Source of the DNA: Narthecium ossifragum | Lineage: Eukaryota; Streptophyta; Magnoliopsida; Dioscoreales; Nartheciaceae | Reading direction: 5' to 3' | Length of the DNA: 64,000 nt | Assembly: GCA_963920575.1 (NCBI GenBank) | Contig: OY986975.1 | Location: 21,297,897-21,361,896 of the forward strand | Shown here: one piece after another, positions 11,672 to 21,944 of the stretch | How positions within the stretch are numbered: the first letter of the stretch is position 1 | Layout: each line of letters starts with the position of its first letter | The notes under the pieces: generated by a model | The model's input: only the letters and a program-made list of their open reading frames with translations | The model's database searches: none | Told to the model about the DNA's origin: nothing | Made by a program: the position numbers and the translations under genes

Positions 11672-12836
11672 TATATGCCAATAACTGTAGGCCAGGTAAG
11701 CGTTTAAAAATTATTAACATGGTCCTAGGGTGACCATACCGCGGCTGGAAAGGCTAATAAGAGAGCGAAGGAGGAGGCCGGCGGCGATAGGGCGGCGTGA
11801 GTCGCTCGCACGTGCAAAGCAGTGGCTCTGTGGCGTCGACGGAGTCCAGAGGGTGGTCTTCTGAGAGCCCGCCACGTTAAAAAGTCTGGCATGAGCTTCC
11901 AGTGTCCCCTGGCTTTATGAGGGGTCGATGGTGAAACAAATGGTGCAATTATCACCGCTAGCTCATGATGATCAGTGTTGAACACGTATCACGAGGATGA
12001 GAGACGGTTCAGATATGCCTATAAACTGTGGGTAGCTCATAGCTGGTGTATAATAGCGTGCCAGATGAAGTTGGCAGCCAATTGAAAGCCATGGCTGCAT
12101 GCATGCATGAATATATAGATAGATAGATAGATATATAGAGGAGTTAAGAGCCCTGCAGACCTCTTTAAATACTACAGTTGGTGCTGCTGCTGCAGCAGCT
12201 GCTAGCTTCATTGACATTAGAGATGAAAAGCTTTGCGTAGTGTTCTAACACATTTTAAATACTACAGTTGGTGCTGCTACTGCAGCAGTACGTATACTGG
12301 GTGTGCTTGTCTTCTTCCTACCTAGCATTAGTAACACATTAGATATGCTGGGGTGATTCGAACGACTTATAAAATATTGTGAAGCATGATTGTTCTCCAA
12401 AGCATTTCCAATTGGCTTTTTACAAAGTTGATATACATATACGCAGGTCTTTCTTCAAAGATATCGTTAATCTTGCTTTGGGTTTGAATGTATATACACA
12501 CACACACGTAGTTTACTAAGAAATAAATGTTCTAATCTGCATGCTTTGGGTTTGCATGCATATTATCGATCGATTGATCTATAATAATTATGAGGTTAAT
12601 TTGGATACATATATAGCATCTTGGAAAGCAGAACAATAATGTTAATTGGTTACATGGAATGTTTGCATGATATGCATTTTTATCCAGCTACAAGAATATA
12701 ATGCTTTGCAATCAATCAGATTGACTTCTATATATGGGTATATATGTGCATGACAGTAACAGTAGCTACAAGGGAAGATGATATCTCTAAAGTTCATTCG
12801 TGTGGTTGAAAATATATATGAGGAGGCTAGGGCTAC

Positions 12837-12872
<36 letters not shown>

Positions 12873-13090
12873 ATCTTTCTACTTCAATTATTTTTGGAGG
12901 CTAAAGGCATCGAATTGTATCGCCGTCAGGTGAACAAAGATATAAATTAGTGGGAAAGAGGCATTTGATTCATTCCATAGTGACAGCTGATGATTTGGCG
13001 GTGACTCTTCTCCACATACTTCTTCAACTATATAACTGGTTGTCACCTTGTCTTCAAGGCTTTATATTGACCATGAAGACTATATATATA
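11672..13090. other. Intergenic, with a short duplication and (TA)n
   Basis: No gene or RNA was recognised. A roughly 35-bp segment rich in GCTGCTGCAGCAG occurs at 12164-12200 and again at 12253-12290. A TA repeat lies at 12840-12868. Dinucleotide runs (GATA)n occur at 12116-12135. Confidence 0.45.
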
Positions 13091-13420
13091 CTAGTGGAAC
13101 CTCAGGTAACCACCATCTCTTCTCACCTCCTTCATAATTCCCCCTTAACCCCCTTTTAACCACCATCTCTCCTCACCTCCCTCATAACTCTTCACTAACC
13201 CTTATTTCTCCCTCCACTAATCCACTATTACCCCCTTCCACGTAGGCTCCATGTAGGATAACCCTCTCGCCACTTGGTAGGGTAACCCCCTTCTCTCCCC
13301 ACCTCTCCCTTATTTTTAACTCCCCTCTCCCCCACTATCCATAGGCTCCACGTAAAATAACTCTTTTCATGTAGGCTCCACATAGGACAATATGATGGCT
13401 AATATAATGACTCTTGTGAA
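13091..13420 (-). mobile_element. Degenerate Helitron-like element
   Basis: CTAG at 13091-13094 abuts a TA run. The CA-rich interior (ctcctcaccwccctcataac, cacgtaggctccacgtagga) matches the wording of the two elements at 11390-11671. The terminal hairpin is weak (CCTGAGG), and the 5' end could not be located, so the right coordinate is a guess. Confidence 0.35.
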
Positions 13421-14050
13421 GTTAACGTGATATCGAAGAAGCAGAGGTCGAAAGTTCGAATCCTGATATTTTTCCTTCGATCTTAATATAATATGTGAAA
13501 TACGTTCTTCCCGGCCAACAGTTTACGTATATGTTCGATAGGTATCTTCTAAAACAAAACAGATGGAAATATATATATATTTATATATACACACGCAACT
13601 ATCTGCGAATCTTAAAACCCTAAACCTTAATATGAGATGAAATAGCCGATCGAACGCTACACATTAATTAGCTGTTTGTTTCCAAAATTAATACTTCCGG
13701 TCATGTCACATCTACAGGGACCACTACAACTATATGCATGGTTTACTTCACTTTTAGCTTTCAAGTTGACCTCATCTAAGAATGAGACAAACATTTTGTG
13801 CATTCCAATGCCAATCACTAAGTAAGTCCTCAGCTGATCAAATGTGAAGAAAGAGAAGTGATTGGAAGCTTTATAGTTAATCTAGCTAATTCAGATAACC
13901 AAAGCCTTTGAGGTTCTAGGGTTAGGGCTTCTATGTGAAGTGATGAGATTGCACATGCATTAATTAGTTAGTTGCTTGATTAGTGGGAATCATGATCATC
14001 AAAGTTTTGTTGTTTGCCCTTGTTTTTAACTATTTTGTCCTATCTGTTAG
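13421..14050. other. Intergenic, nothing recognised
   Basis: AT-rich DNA without coding or structural signals I can support. It ends in a short TA run that forms the tail of LINE copy 2. Confidence 0.45.
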
Positions 14051-14590
14051 TGATATATATATATATTGATTTTTTTTTTAACAAAGTGAACCCGAAGGCT
14101 AACAAAAGCAGTAAGCAAGAAACTACAAGAAAAAATTACACATGCAGCAAGGCAGAGAAACTTCTAGGAGGTGGAAGACCAGATTCAACTGACCAGAAGA
14201 GGTTAGTAGAGCAATCTTTCCCAATTCTGGCGAGTGAATCTGCAACCCCATTAATACCCCTAGGAATATAAACAAAAAGGATTTCTTCAAACTTGGATGC
14301 ATCACAAAGAATTCCTTGCACACAGGAAACAATGTGATTTGGCCATCTTCTTCTGCCACAAAGACAATCCATAACATCACGTGAATCTGATTCGAACATG
14401 ACTTTTCGAATCCCACAATCCCAGGCAATCTTGGATCCAAAACAAAATGCTTGCAACTCAGCATCAAAAACAGCACAAGAATGTGCGCTAACCAAGAAAA
14501 TTTTCCCTCTTCATCAAAGCCTACAGCTCCAAGGCCGACCTTACCATTTGCACCAAAAGCAGAGTTACAACAATTGGTAGTTGTTACAAA
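14051..14590 (-). pseudogene. LINE remnant, copy 2: RNase H domain with frameshift
   Basis: Minus-strand frames encode an RNase H domain. GLGAVGFDEEGKFSWLAH (about 14560-14490) is in one frame, followed in another by CAVFDAELQAFCFGSK, KVMFESDSRDVMDCL and YIPRGINGVADSLARIG. A frameshift near 14490 separates the halves. The 3' end reads TTAGCCTTCGGGTTCACTTT then an A run and AATCAATATATATA. The last motif is shared with the tail of LINE copy 3 at 34925, which argues for one LINE lineage. Everything upstream of RNase H is gone. Confidence 0.65.
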
Positions 14591-14987
14591 CAAAGACCCC
14601 TAAAACAGAGTTACAACAATTGGTAGCTGTCTAACAGCTCCAAACTCGATTCATTGGACCTATTAGAATTTTCTTTTATGCCATGTTTGGTTGCCATAGG
14701 AATTGGAATGGGAATGGGAACGAGACAGTGGCGGAACCAGGGGGGCGAGCGGGGGCGGCCGCCCCCCCTGGCAACGCCGGAAACACCCCCCTTTTACATA
14801 GTTTTAGTCCAATCAAAGGTGAGGAGTAGTATAGTTATTGTGGACTCTAGCAAAGAGGAAAAAAGAGTAATTAATGGGTTTGTTGTGTGGTTTTGTCTTA
14901 TTGAAGAGAGAGAGCTTAAGATAAACTAGGGAAGATGGTACATTTAAGATGAATGTAGCTGGAGTGGGGGGGACACGTGAAGTGGTT

Positions 14988-15491
14988 TGTAACGCCCCGG
15001 CCCGCGGGCTCCCGGTCCGACCAGGATCCACCCGAGGGCCTCACCAGACACAATATTGTCCGCTTTTGGCTCACCGCAGCCGATCGATCGATCAACCCAC
15101 CGATCGATCGGACTTCCCGGGAGGTCACCCCTCCCAAACCTACTCCAGCCCAAGCACGCTTAACACTGGAGTTTTTCTGCGGTTCATTGCCATCACGGCT
15201 TTAAAACGCGTTGTGTCTATTAAGGGCTTACTATATACTTATATCGAACCCCGGACCATACCCAGGCGTTGTGGGATTGCTTACCCGGCTACCCGACTCA
15301 GCCCCGCCCTCCAGGCGCAGGCATCTTGTCTCACGGTAGACCCAGCGGGCTCACAATCCACCCCCCTTGGAGGCCCAGCGTCCTCGCTGGCACAATTTCC
15401 GGCTGGGTTCCGGCTCTGATACCATACTGTAACGCCCCGGCCCGCGGGCTCCCGGTCCGACCAGGATCCACCCGAGGGCCGGGGCGTAACA
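14988..15491 (-). mobile_element. Cassandra-like TRIM retrotransposon, rearranged 5' LTR
   Basis: A GC-rich 51-bp stretch (taacgccccggcccgcgggc...) occurs at 14990 and again at 15430. Reading the minus strand, the sequence after the second copy is TGGTATCAGAGCC (15424-15412), a primer-binding site for initiator-Met tRNA. A G-rich polypurine tract then leads into TGTGAGCCC at 15355, which I take as the start of the 3' LTR (15355-14988, about 368 bp, ending GTTACA). That LTR holds a 5S-rRNA-like block. The upstream LTR survives only as about 64 bp (15491-15428), apparently joined through the shared GGCCCTCGGG word. A TGGTT duplication flanks it at 14983-14987 and 15492-15496. Cassandra elements are the known plant TRIMs with a 5S-derived LTR. 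LTR limits are inference. Confidence 0.75.
15110..15171 (-). promoter_or_regulatory. 5S rRNA-derived Pol III promoter block inside the Cassandra LTR
   Basis: On the minus strand the block reads CTCCAGTGTTAAGCGTGCTTGGGC, split here as CTCCAGTGTTAAGC then GTGCTTGGGC, followed by GGAGTAG, GGGGTGACCTCCCGGGAAG and TCC. This follows the plant 5S rRNA order of box A (GTTAAGCGTGC), intermediate element and box C (GGTGACC). It is part of a retrotransposon LTR, not a 5S gene, because the 5' and 3' thirds of 5S rRNA are absent. Confidence 0.72.
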
Positions 15492-15818
15492 TGGTTTAAG
15501 CTGGAGATGGGTCATTGGTTGGATTTTTATTTGAATTTAGGATATACATATATGAAAAAGCTGATGTCAATCCCATATATATAGATACTACCCAGGATGT
15601 TGCTCCTACGTCTTAGTCGTTAATTTCTACATCTAGCTATTTATTATATAATATCAGATGCATTCTATCAGACAGCTGATGATACCCGATCCAAATTTTG
15701 TTACGATATATGAGGCGATCGAGATGAAACCATATGGAAGGGAGCAATGGTGGGTGATGGTTACCCAGTGTTAGGAAAGAGAGAGAGAGAGAGAGAGAGA
15801 GGAGTAGTGGGGGTTGGT

Positions 15819-15855
15819 AGTTATCCGTGTCATGTGACACGGGAGGTCCACCTAA
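15819..15855 (+). mobile_element. Helitron-like 3' terminus
   Basis: A CCGTG...CACGG hairpin is followed nine bases later by CTAA (15852-15855) and then T. The preceding words (agtgggggttggtagtta) closely match the 3' end of the Helitron-like element at 20080-20452. Its 5' end was not found. Confidence 0.45.
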
Positions 15856-16344
15856 TAGATTATCAAGTCTGATTTACGTAATAAGATGGGAGATAACTTG
15901 ATGAATGATTACATGGCAGTATACATCGAGCGGGAAATTTTTGAACCTATTGAGAACGAAGTCATTTTGTAGCGTTTTAAAAAAATACAAAAGCGTTGTA
16001 TTTTAATATTTGTATTATTTTTATTCCTTAATGTTCGATATTATAATTCTAAGGTATACTTTGCATTCTTAAAAGAAAAAAATTTGGTCATTTTGTTTTA
16101 GATTTCGCCCCCCCTTAAGTCTCATCCTGGTTCCGCCACTGGAACGATAACTAGAAAGGAATTGTGTGGTTGTTTGATACGTCAAGGAACTGATTTGGAA
16201 ACGGAATTTACAAGTGTTTGGTATACATAATAAACATATGAACTGAATGGGAATATAAATTAAAGACCAAAATACCTCTGACTCTGATAGCATAGATTTA
16301 CGAATATATTTCTGTATATATGTATTTGCATTACGGTGACTTAT

Positions 16345-16975
16345 TTGGATGAAACACTATTAATAATGAGAGAAAGAAATAAGATTATTATTTGAAATAT
16401 TATTAATAAATAAGAGTATTAATATGAGAGTTCCTAATATTATTAATAAATAAGAGAAAGAAAGAAGATTATTAATATTATTTAAAGTATTATTAATAAA
16501 TAAGAGAGAAATATTATTATTATTATTATTTGAAATATTATTAATAAATAAGAGAAAGAAATAAGATTATTAATATTATTTGGAATATTATTAATAAATA
16601 AGAGAAAGAAATAATATTATTAATATTATCTGAAATATTATTAATAAATAAGAGAGAAATAATATTATTAATATTATTTGAAATATTATTAATAAATAAG
16701 AGAAAGAAATAAGATTATTAATATTATTAATAAATAAGAGAGAAATTATATTATTTGAAATATTATTAATAAATAAATAAAGAAATATTATTATTAATTT
16801 TTTTTTGAAAAATTATTAATAAATAAGAGACATAAATAAGATTATTAATATTTTTTGAAATATTATTAATAAATAAGAGAAAGAAATAAGATTATTAATA
16901 TTTTTTGAAATATTATTAATAAATAAAAGAAAGAAATAAGATTATTAATAAATAAAAAGAAAGAAATAGGATTAT
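16345..16975. repeat. AT-rich minisatellite
   Basis: A tandem array of roughly ten units of about 45-55 bp, built from the words TATTATTAATAAATAAGAGA, AAGAAATAAGATTATTAATA and TTATTTGAAA. Units differ by small indels and substitutions. The array continues to near 16975, inside the outer MITE-like shell. Confidence 0.8.
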
Positions 16976-17232
16976 TTTTAAGATTAATCCTAGCCGTTTG
17001 ATCAGTTTAATCGAACAAAGATGAAGGGTATTAATGTACATTCCATGAAATGAGAGTTCATGTGTTTGAGGGAACTCTGGATTCCCAAATTCGGAAATCC
17101 AGAGTTCCCTCAAACACATGAACTTCAATTTCGGTTTCTGGATCAATAGTGCAACCAAACACTTTGAATTCCTTGTTTTAAGGAATTCACATTCCGATTC
17201 CTGAATCAAAAGTGCTACCAAACATGGTCTTA

Positions 17233-17383
17233 GGGTCTGTTTGGATTAAGAATAAGTATGCATAAACCTCATTTATGCATCCAAACATTTTATTCACCAT
17301 CTTACATAACTATCTTTAATGCTTGCATAACTTTTAATTTATACAACATAAAAATTTATCCTATTCTCAATCCAAACGGGCCC
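17233..17383. mobile_element. Tourist-type (PIF/Harbinger) MITE
   Basis: The element is 151 bp with inverted ends GGGTCTGTTTGGATTAAGAAT and its complement ATTCTCAATCCAAACGGGCC. TTA is duplicated on both sides (17230-17232 and 17384-17386). TTA target sites and these ends fit Tourist MITEs. Two further relatives lie at 36549-36700 and 36735-36885. Confidence 0.75.
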
Positions 17384-17386
17384 TTA

Positions 17387-19249
17387 GTAATTAAAACCAA
17401 TCAATTAAAAAAGGATAAATGTGAAAGCTAGTTAAATGGCGCAAAAATGGACAGGTTGAGAAATAGTTAATGTATGCACGTGGATATATAGTTAAATTGG
17501 TTGACATATATCCAATCAGCCTTTGACTTTCCGCCATTAATAAATGTTGCCAAGGTAATGGCATAAAAAGGTTTGTTAATTTTGCCATGTTAAATTGGCT
17601 AATCTCTATAAAATTACTCTTGGAAAATAAAGAAGAAAAAAGTGGCAAGCCGAAATGCCAAAGAATATTAGTTTTTGCCACCTATTAATTGCCGTGTAAA
17701 GATCTATGGCCATCTTGGATTTTTAACATGATCAGTGATCTTTATCTAAATTAAATATGGAAATTGTTATAGCTAATACACTCTAATTACGCTAAGAAGA
17801 ACTTTTTCCAAGCATGAGTGCATGGTTTTAACTATGGTTTGAATGCATGATTTGTATGTTGCATCAAATCCAAAGCCCATCAAGGCCCGGCCCAAAGTGC
17901 ACACAAAACTTAATTAGGGGCTAAGATGGGCCTTTGATTTGAACTCATGAACTTTGGCCTCATAAGCCAGTAGGTGATGACAAATTAATATACTCCAAGG
18001 CCCCCTCTCTTGTATTTTAATATTTGACAATACTATTAGACTCATCATAATTTATAAATTTAAGTTTTTGGATTGAACAATTAGAGTTCGTTTATAACAT
18101 CAGAGTGAATGTATGAGCAAAAATAACCTACTGATCAACGGTCAAATCCCCATAGCTTTTAGCAAACAAGTGTTCATATGGTTGAAAACCACCTCATCCT
18201 TGTGCATGAAAATCTAAAATATAAGCTAAATTTGCGAGGGTTGTTTACTCTTTGATATTATATAGTTTGATTCGGATGACACTATTAATTCAACAGCTCC
18301 GGTAAATTACTGGATGCAGATGTAACATAGATCCGACCCGTTTGGATATCGCTCTTCAACAAGGAAAATGGCTCGGAAAAAACCTTACCCCCAGATGAAC
18401 ACTAGTGTTCATAGGAATAAATCTAAATGATACTCTCTCGATACTGATTTATGTTCATTGAAATATCCCGCATGATCAGTTCTAGCTCTGACCTCCAAAC
18501 TCCAAACATCACGTGCAGCTGGTTAGCAACAATCTTCATGAAATATTTTCATTTTCGAAGTCTAAACATGTGAATAAGATGTTTGTCACACTCCGATCCA
18601 AAAAAACTCATCTGGATCGAAGCGTGAACCCACTCACTCTACATTTCAACTTATGGTGCACAAATTACATATTCAAAATCATAACAAATTTGAACAATTT
18701 AAAGATAAGGAATTCAACCGATAATCTAGCTATTACAACCCTTAAATACAAGAATTTATAGAAAACACACCCTTTCTCAATAATCACCAAATAAGAGTTA
18801 TACAATATGTCCTGAGATATATCAAATAAGTATTCAAGTCTCAAAAGCAGTAAATAAACCAATAAGATGATTTATGATGATGACTTCGAACTCACGCACC
18901 ACAAGAAGAAAAAGCACATCCAAAGCCGTGACCACATGAAAAGAGGAGAGTTGCACATGTACCTGTAAACGCAGTCAGGGTAAGGTGAACAACAAGTTTC
19001 AGTATGGTTCTACTTTACGTCGCACATAAGAGAAGGCAAACAAGAGCGTAGGACTTCTCTATGACCCTAAGCCGGAATACACGTGCACCCACATCACACC
19101 GACCCTCATCCGCAACATGAACAACGACGCATGTAGGAGGGAAACACCAAACTCCAACGGACCCTCGGCCCCTTCCTCTACCACGCTCAAGAGGGAACTT
19201 TTTCACAGGAACAACAACTGAGATGGAGTTCTATTACAGACTTCTAAAA
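17387..19249. other. Intergenic, no gene recognised
   Basis: AT-rich sequence with only incidental ORFs. From about 18575, gtcacactccgatcc and the nearby complement ggatcgaagcgtgaac form a small foldback. LTR elements of the TGTCACACCCCGATCC type end this way, so 18570-19220 may be a decayed retroelement. I could not find a matching second end. Confidence 0.35.
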
Positions 19250-19465
19250 CTTACGGGTTGTTTAGTTGCGTGAATCAGGGTGCATCACTCGTGCGATGCA
19301 CCCTGATCCCACGATCCCCTGTTTGGTTGACCCATGTATCAACTGATGCATGTACTGTATGATGTGTTTTGAGATTAAAATGATGCATCATATTAAACGC
19401 CCAAAATACGGTGCACCCATATGCGGTGCATTTCCTATACACTCCGTAAACATATTAAAATATAT

Positions 19466-19915
19466 TCAATAAAGTTATGTAAACATTAAAATTATGTGAA
19501 CATTATTTTAATCTCAATAAAGTCATTATATTATTTTAATCTCAATAAAGTCATTATATTATTTTAATCTCAATAATATACTATTCATATAATGTTCACA
19601 TAATGATGCAATAAAGTTAATTTTTAATATATATATATTAAAATATTATTCATATAATATTTGAATATATATATTAAAATTTAACTTTATTGCATCATTA
19701 TGTGAACATTATATGAATAATATATATATGATAATTTAATATATATTAAAATTTAACTTTATTGCATCATTATATGAACATTATATGAATTTTATATATA
19801 TATATATATATATTATTGAGATTAAAATAATACAATGACTTTAGTGAGATTAAAATAATATTCACATAATTTTAATGTTTACATAACTTTATGGAATATT
19901 TAATATATATAATTC
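19466..19915. repeat. Large AT-rich inverted repeat
   Basis: The left arm (about 19466-19640) contains taaagttatgtaaacattaa, ttttaatctcaataaagtca and catataatgttcacataatg. The right arm (about 19720-19915) contains the complements in reverse order, for example ttgcatcattatgtgaacat, tgagattaaaataatacaat and gtttacataactttat. The arms pair imperfectly around a centre near 19690. Partial copies of the inner words recur near 19925-20015. Confidence 0.7.
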
Positions 19916-20019
19916 ATATAATGTTATATATATATAATGTTCACATAATGATGCAATAAAGTTGAATTTTAATATATATATTAAAATATTATATATATTA
20001 TTCATATAATGATGTGAAC

Positions 20020-20021
<2 letters not shown>

Positions 20022-20080
<59 letters not shown>
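20022..20080. repeat. (TA)n microsatellite
   Basis: About 59 bp of uninterrupted TA dinucleotides, ending at the 5' terminus of the Helitron-like element at 20080. Confidence 0.95.
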
Positions 20081-20082
<2 letters not shown>

Positions 20083-20452
20083 ACCTTATAATGAGCAAAA
20101 ACGGTTACAGCCGTTCTCCTCCTATTAGTTTATTTACATGTATATTTTCCTAAGTTAACTTTGTATATTTTTATCATATTTCCTAGGTTAGTTTTAAATA
20201 TACATCCTTATAATCATAAGCCATGAGATTAGTTTTAAATCTACATACTTATCTACCTTATAAGATCCAAGGGTAGTTACTTTTATGACTCATCATCTGA
20301 GTCATAAACTTATACACACATGGCATACACGTGGTATAAAATTATAATTAAATAAACAAAAAAAAGGCTAGTGGCTGATGTGGCATAAGTTATAATAGAG
20401 ATAGTGGGGGCGGGCAGTTAGCCGTGCCAGGTGACACGGGCCCACCACCTAG
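20080..20452 (+). mobile_element. Miniature Helitron-like element A
   Basis: It begins TCAACCTTATAATGAGC directly after an A of the TA run. It ends with a CCGTG (20422-20426) / CACGG (20435-20439) hairpin, nine bases and CTAG (20449-20452), followed by T. These are the standard Helitron end features, with insertion between A and T. It is 373 bp and non-coding. Confidence 0.65.
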
Positions 20453-20464
20453 TATATATATATA

Positions 20465-20974
20465 CTAGTACTCACATGTGCCCCTGGCACAGTTTTTAGT
20501 TATTATTAATATAAAATTTTAACAAACTCCTTGTAGTTTGTCTGGTTAGACGGCTGTGTTGACCCGTAGGTGGTCCAGGGTTCGAAGGTTGGTCATAGCT
20601 TTTTGTTCACTGCCACCATAAAACATAACCAATAAAATATAAGTCTTTGCATATTGCATAATAAGATAATATTAATAGAACTTAAGTTGATATGAATTAA
20701 TGTAGGTTTATATAAAGCAAATTTAGAAAATATATATAAATAAACTTAGGGGATATGAATTAATGCAGGTTAACCCTTATTGCTCCTTATAAGGTTGATA
20801 AGATAATATTAATAGAACTTAGGTTGATATGAATTAATGCAGCTTTATATAAAACAAACTTAGAGAATATATATAAAGAAACTTATGGATATGAATTATT
20901 AGAGAATATATATAAAGAAACTTAGGGGATATGAATTAATGCATGTTAACCGTTATTGCTCCTTATAAGGTTGA
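20465..20974 (-). mobile_element. Miniature Helitron-like element B, tail to tail with A
   Basis: On the minus strand it begins TCAACCTTATAAGGAGCAAT (20974, after A) and ends with a GTGCC...GGCAC hairpin, nine bases and CTAG (20468-20465) before T. The 5' end is closely related to that of element A. An internal copy of the 5' end sits near 20795, and flanking sequence (gatatgaattaatgcag, gaatatatataaa) is duplicated. The element therefore contains a tandem duplication of about 145-170 bp. Confidence 0.62.
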
Positions 20975-21116
20975 TATATATATATATATATAATCTAAAT
21001 GCATGATTTAAAAGACAACCAAACAAATGCATCTACTGTCCAATGCATGCACCACCTGATACATGCATCCTATGATCCCATAGATCAGACGATTCCACCA
21101 ATCAAACGCCCCTTTA

Positions 21117-21944
21117 GTGGTTTTGTGTGTGTATCCGTGGCATAAGCTACATTTACTCTTGTACTTATAAATTGTACCTGGACCGGAGATCATACGTTTA
21201 CACATATACAAAAAAAACACATCAGTATTCCTATTTTAGCTTTTAATATTCAAGCTGCGAGCTGAATCCATGGACCGCCTCGCCCATTGATACAAGTTGT
21301 TGGTCGAAATCTAAAAACCTTTGACTATCAATTGAATCGAGACTGATTTGCACCAAAAAAATCAAATCTACAAGTTTATAAGTTTTTAGAGTACGCAAAG
21401 GTCCACTCTGGACCAGCTTAGCTTTAATTTATACATAAATCACTCATGTTTCAAACTAAGCTATTGGTTTAATCGAGATGGACTCAATAACTCCTTAGCC
21501 CGGGTCACACGCGGGCCCAACACTAGACCGTCGAACGTGCCAAGGTGCCCCTACACCCACACGTGGCAGCACACCATTGGCCACACGTGCTGGAAAAGGT
21601 GTACCTCGAGAGAATCTCTTCCCACATGCGAATCTAATTCCCATATAGAGAGCCGAGCCCAACGTAACGCATAAAATACCCCATCTTAGAGAGAGAAATA
21701 TATATATATATTTATAGAGAGAGAGAGTAGAGAGAGAGAGAGAGGAGCAGCGGCTAAGCGTGGGATTAGCTTCTGCTCCCTTCCTTCCTGGCCGCTTGGG
21801 GGCACCTATCATGAGAGGTTTAGGGTTTGGCCGTCAAGAGAGGCGTTCTGGATCGGGGGATCGGTTGGGGAATTGATAAAGGAGGTTTCTTTGGCTTTGG
21901 ATCTGGGAGGATTTTGGATTGGAGCTGGGGTTGGGGAGCTGGAG
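21117..21944. other. Intergenic and 5' leader of the sugar transporter gene
   Basis: No gene was recognised up to 21660. At 21690-21752 a TA run is followed by GA repeats, then a CT/GC-mixed leader. This is the probable promoter and 5' untranslated region of the downstream gene. An in-frame upstream ATG occurs at 21873. The later ATG at 21945 is preferred because related proteins start M-E-D/E-G. Confidence 0.5.

Larger units (their letters stand above)
14726..16141. mobile_element. Non-autonomous hAT-type element carrying a Cassandra TRIM
   Basis: The ends are inverted repeats, CAGTGGCGGAACCAGG at 14726 and CCTGGTTCCGCCACTG ending at 16141. Flanks are GAACGAGA (14718-14725) and GAACGATA (16142-16149), a 7/8 match to an 8-bp duplication. 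It belongs to the same family as 8199-9559, judging from the ends. It has no transposase. The interior contains a Cassandra-like TRIM at 14988-15491 and a Helitron-like 3' end at 15855. Confidence 0.7.
14680..17224. mobile_element. Outer MITE-like shell of a transposon nest
   Basis: CCATGTTTGGTTGC near 14682 and GCTACCAAACATGG near 17211 are inverted copies. Flanking words (ggaattggaatggg; ggaattcacattccgattcc) are also complementary in style. Between them lie a complete hAT-type element and a minisatellite. No target-site duplication is certain. Confidence 0.4.
19250..21116. mobile_element. Large AT-rich composite with weak terminal inverted repeats
   Basis: The left edge (gttgtttagttgcgtgaatc) and the complement of the right edge (gattccaccaatcaaacgcc) match partially. 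Both are followed inward by gatgcaccctga/gatgcatg words, as in a MITE-derived composite. The interior holds an AT-rich inverted repeat, a long TA run and two Helitron-like elements. The boundary call is tentative. Confidence 0.3.

Noticed and set aside
15110..15171. A 5S rRNA gene
   Set aside because: Only the central promoter part matches 5S. It lies inside an LTR with a tRNA primer site next to it.
14949..15499. Open frames on the plus strand over the Cassandra region
   Set aside because: They run antisense across a non-coding TRIM and its 5S block and have no protein-family features.
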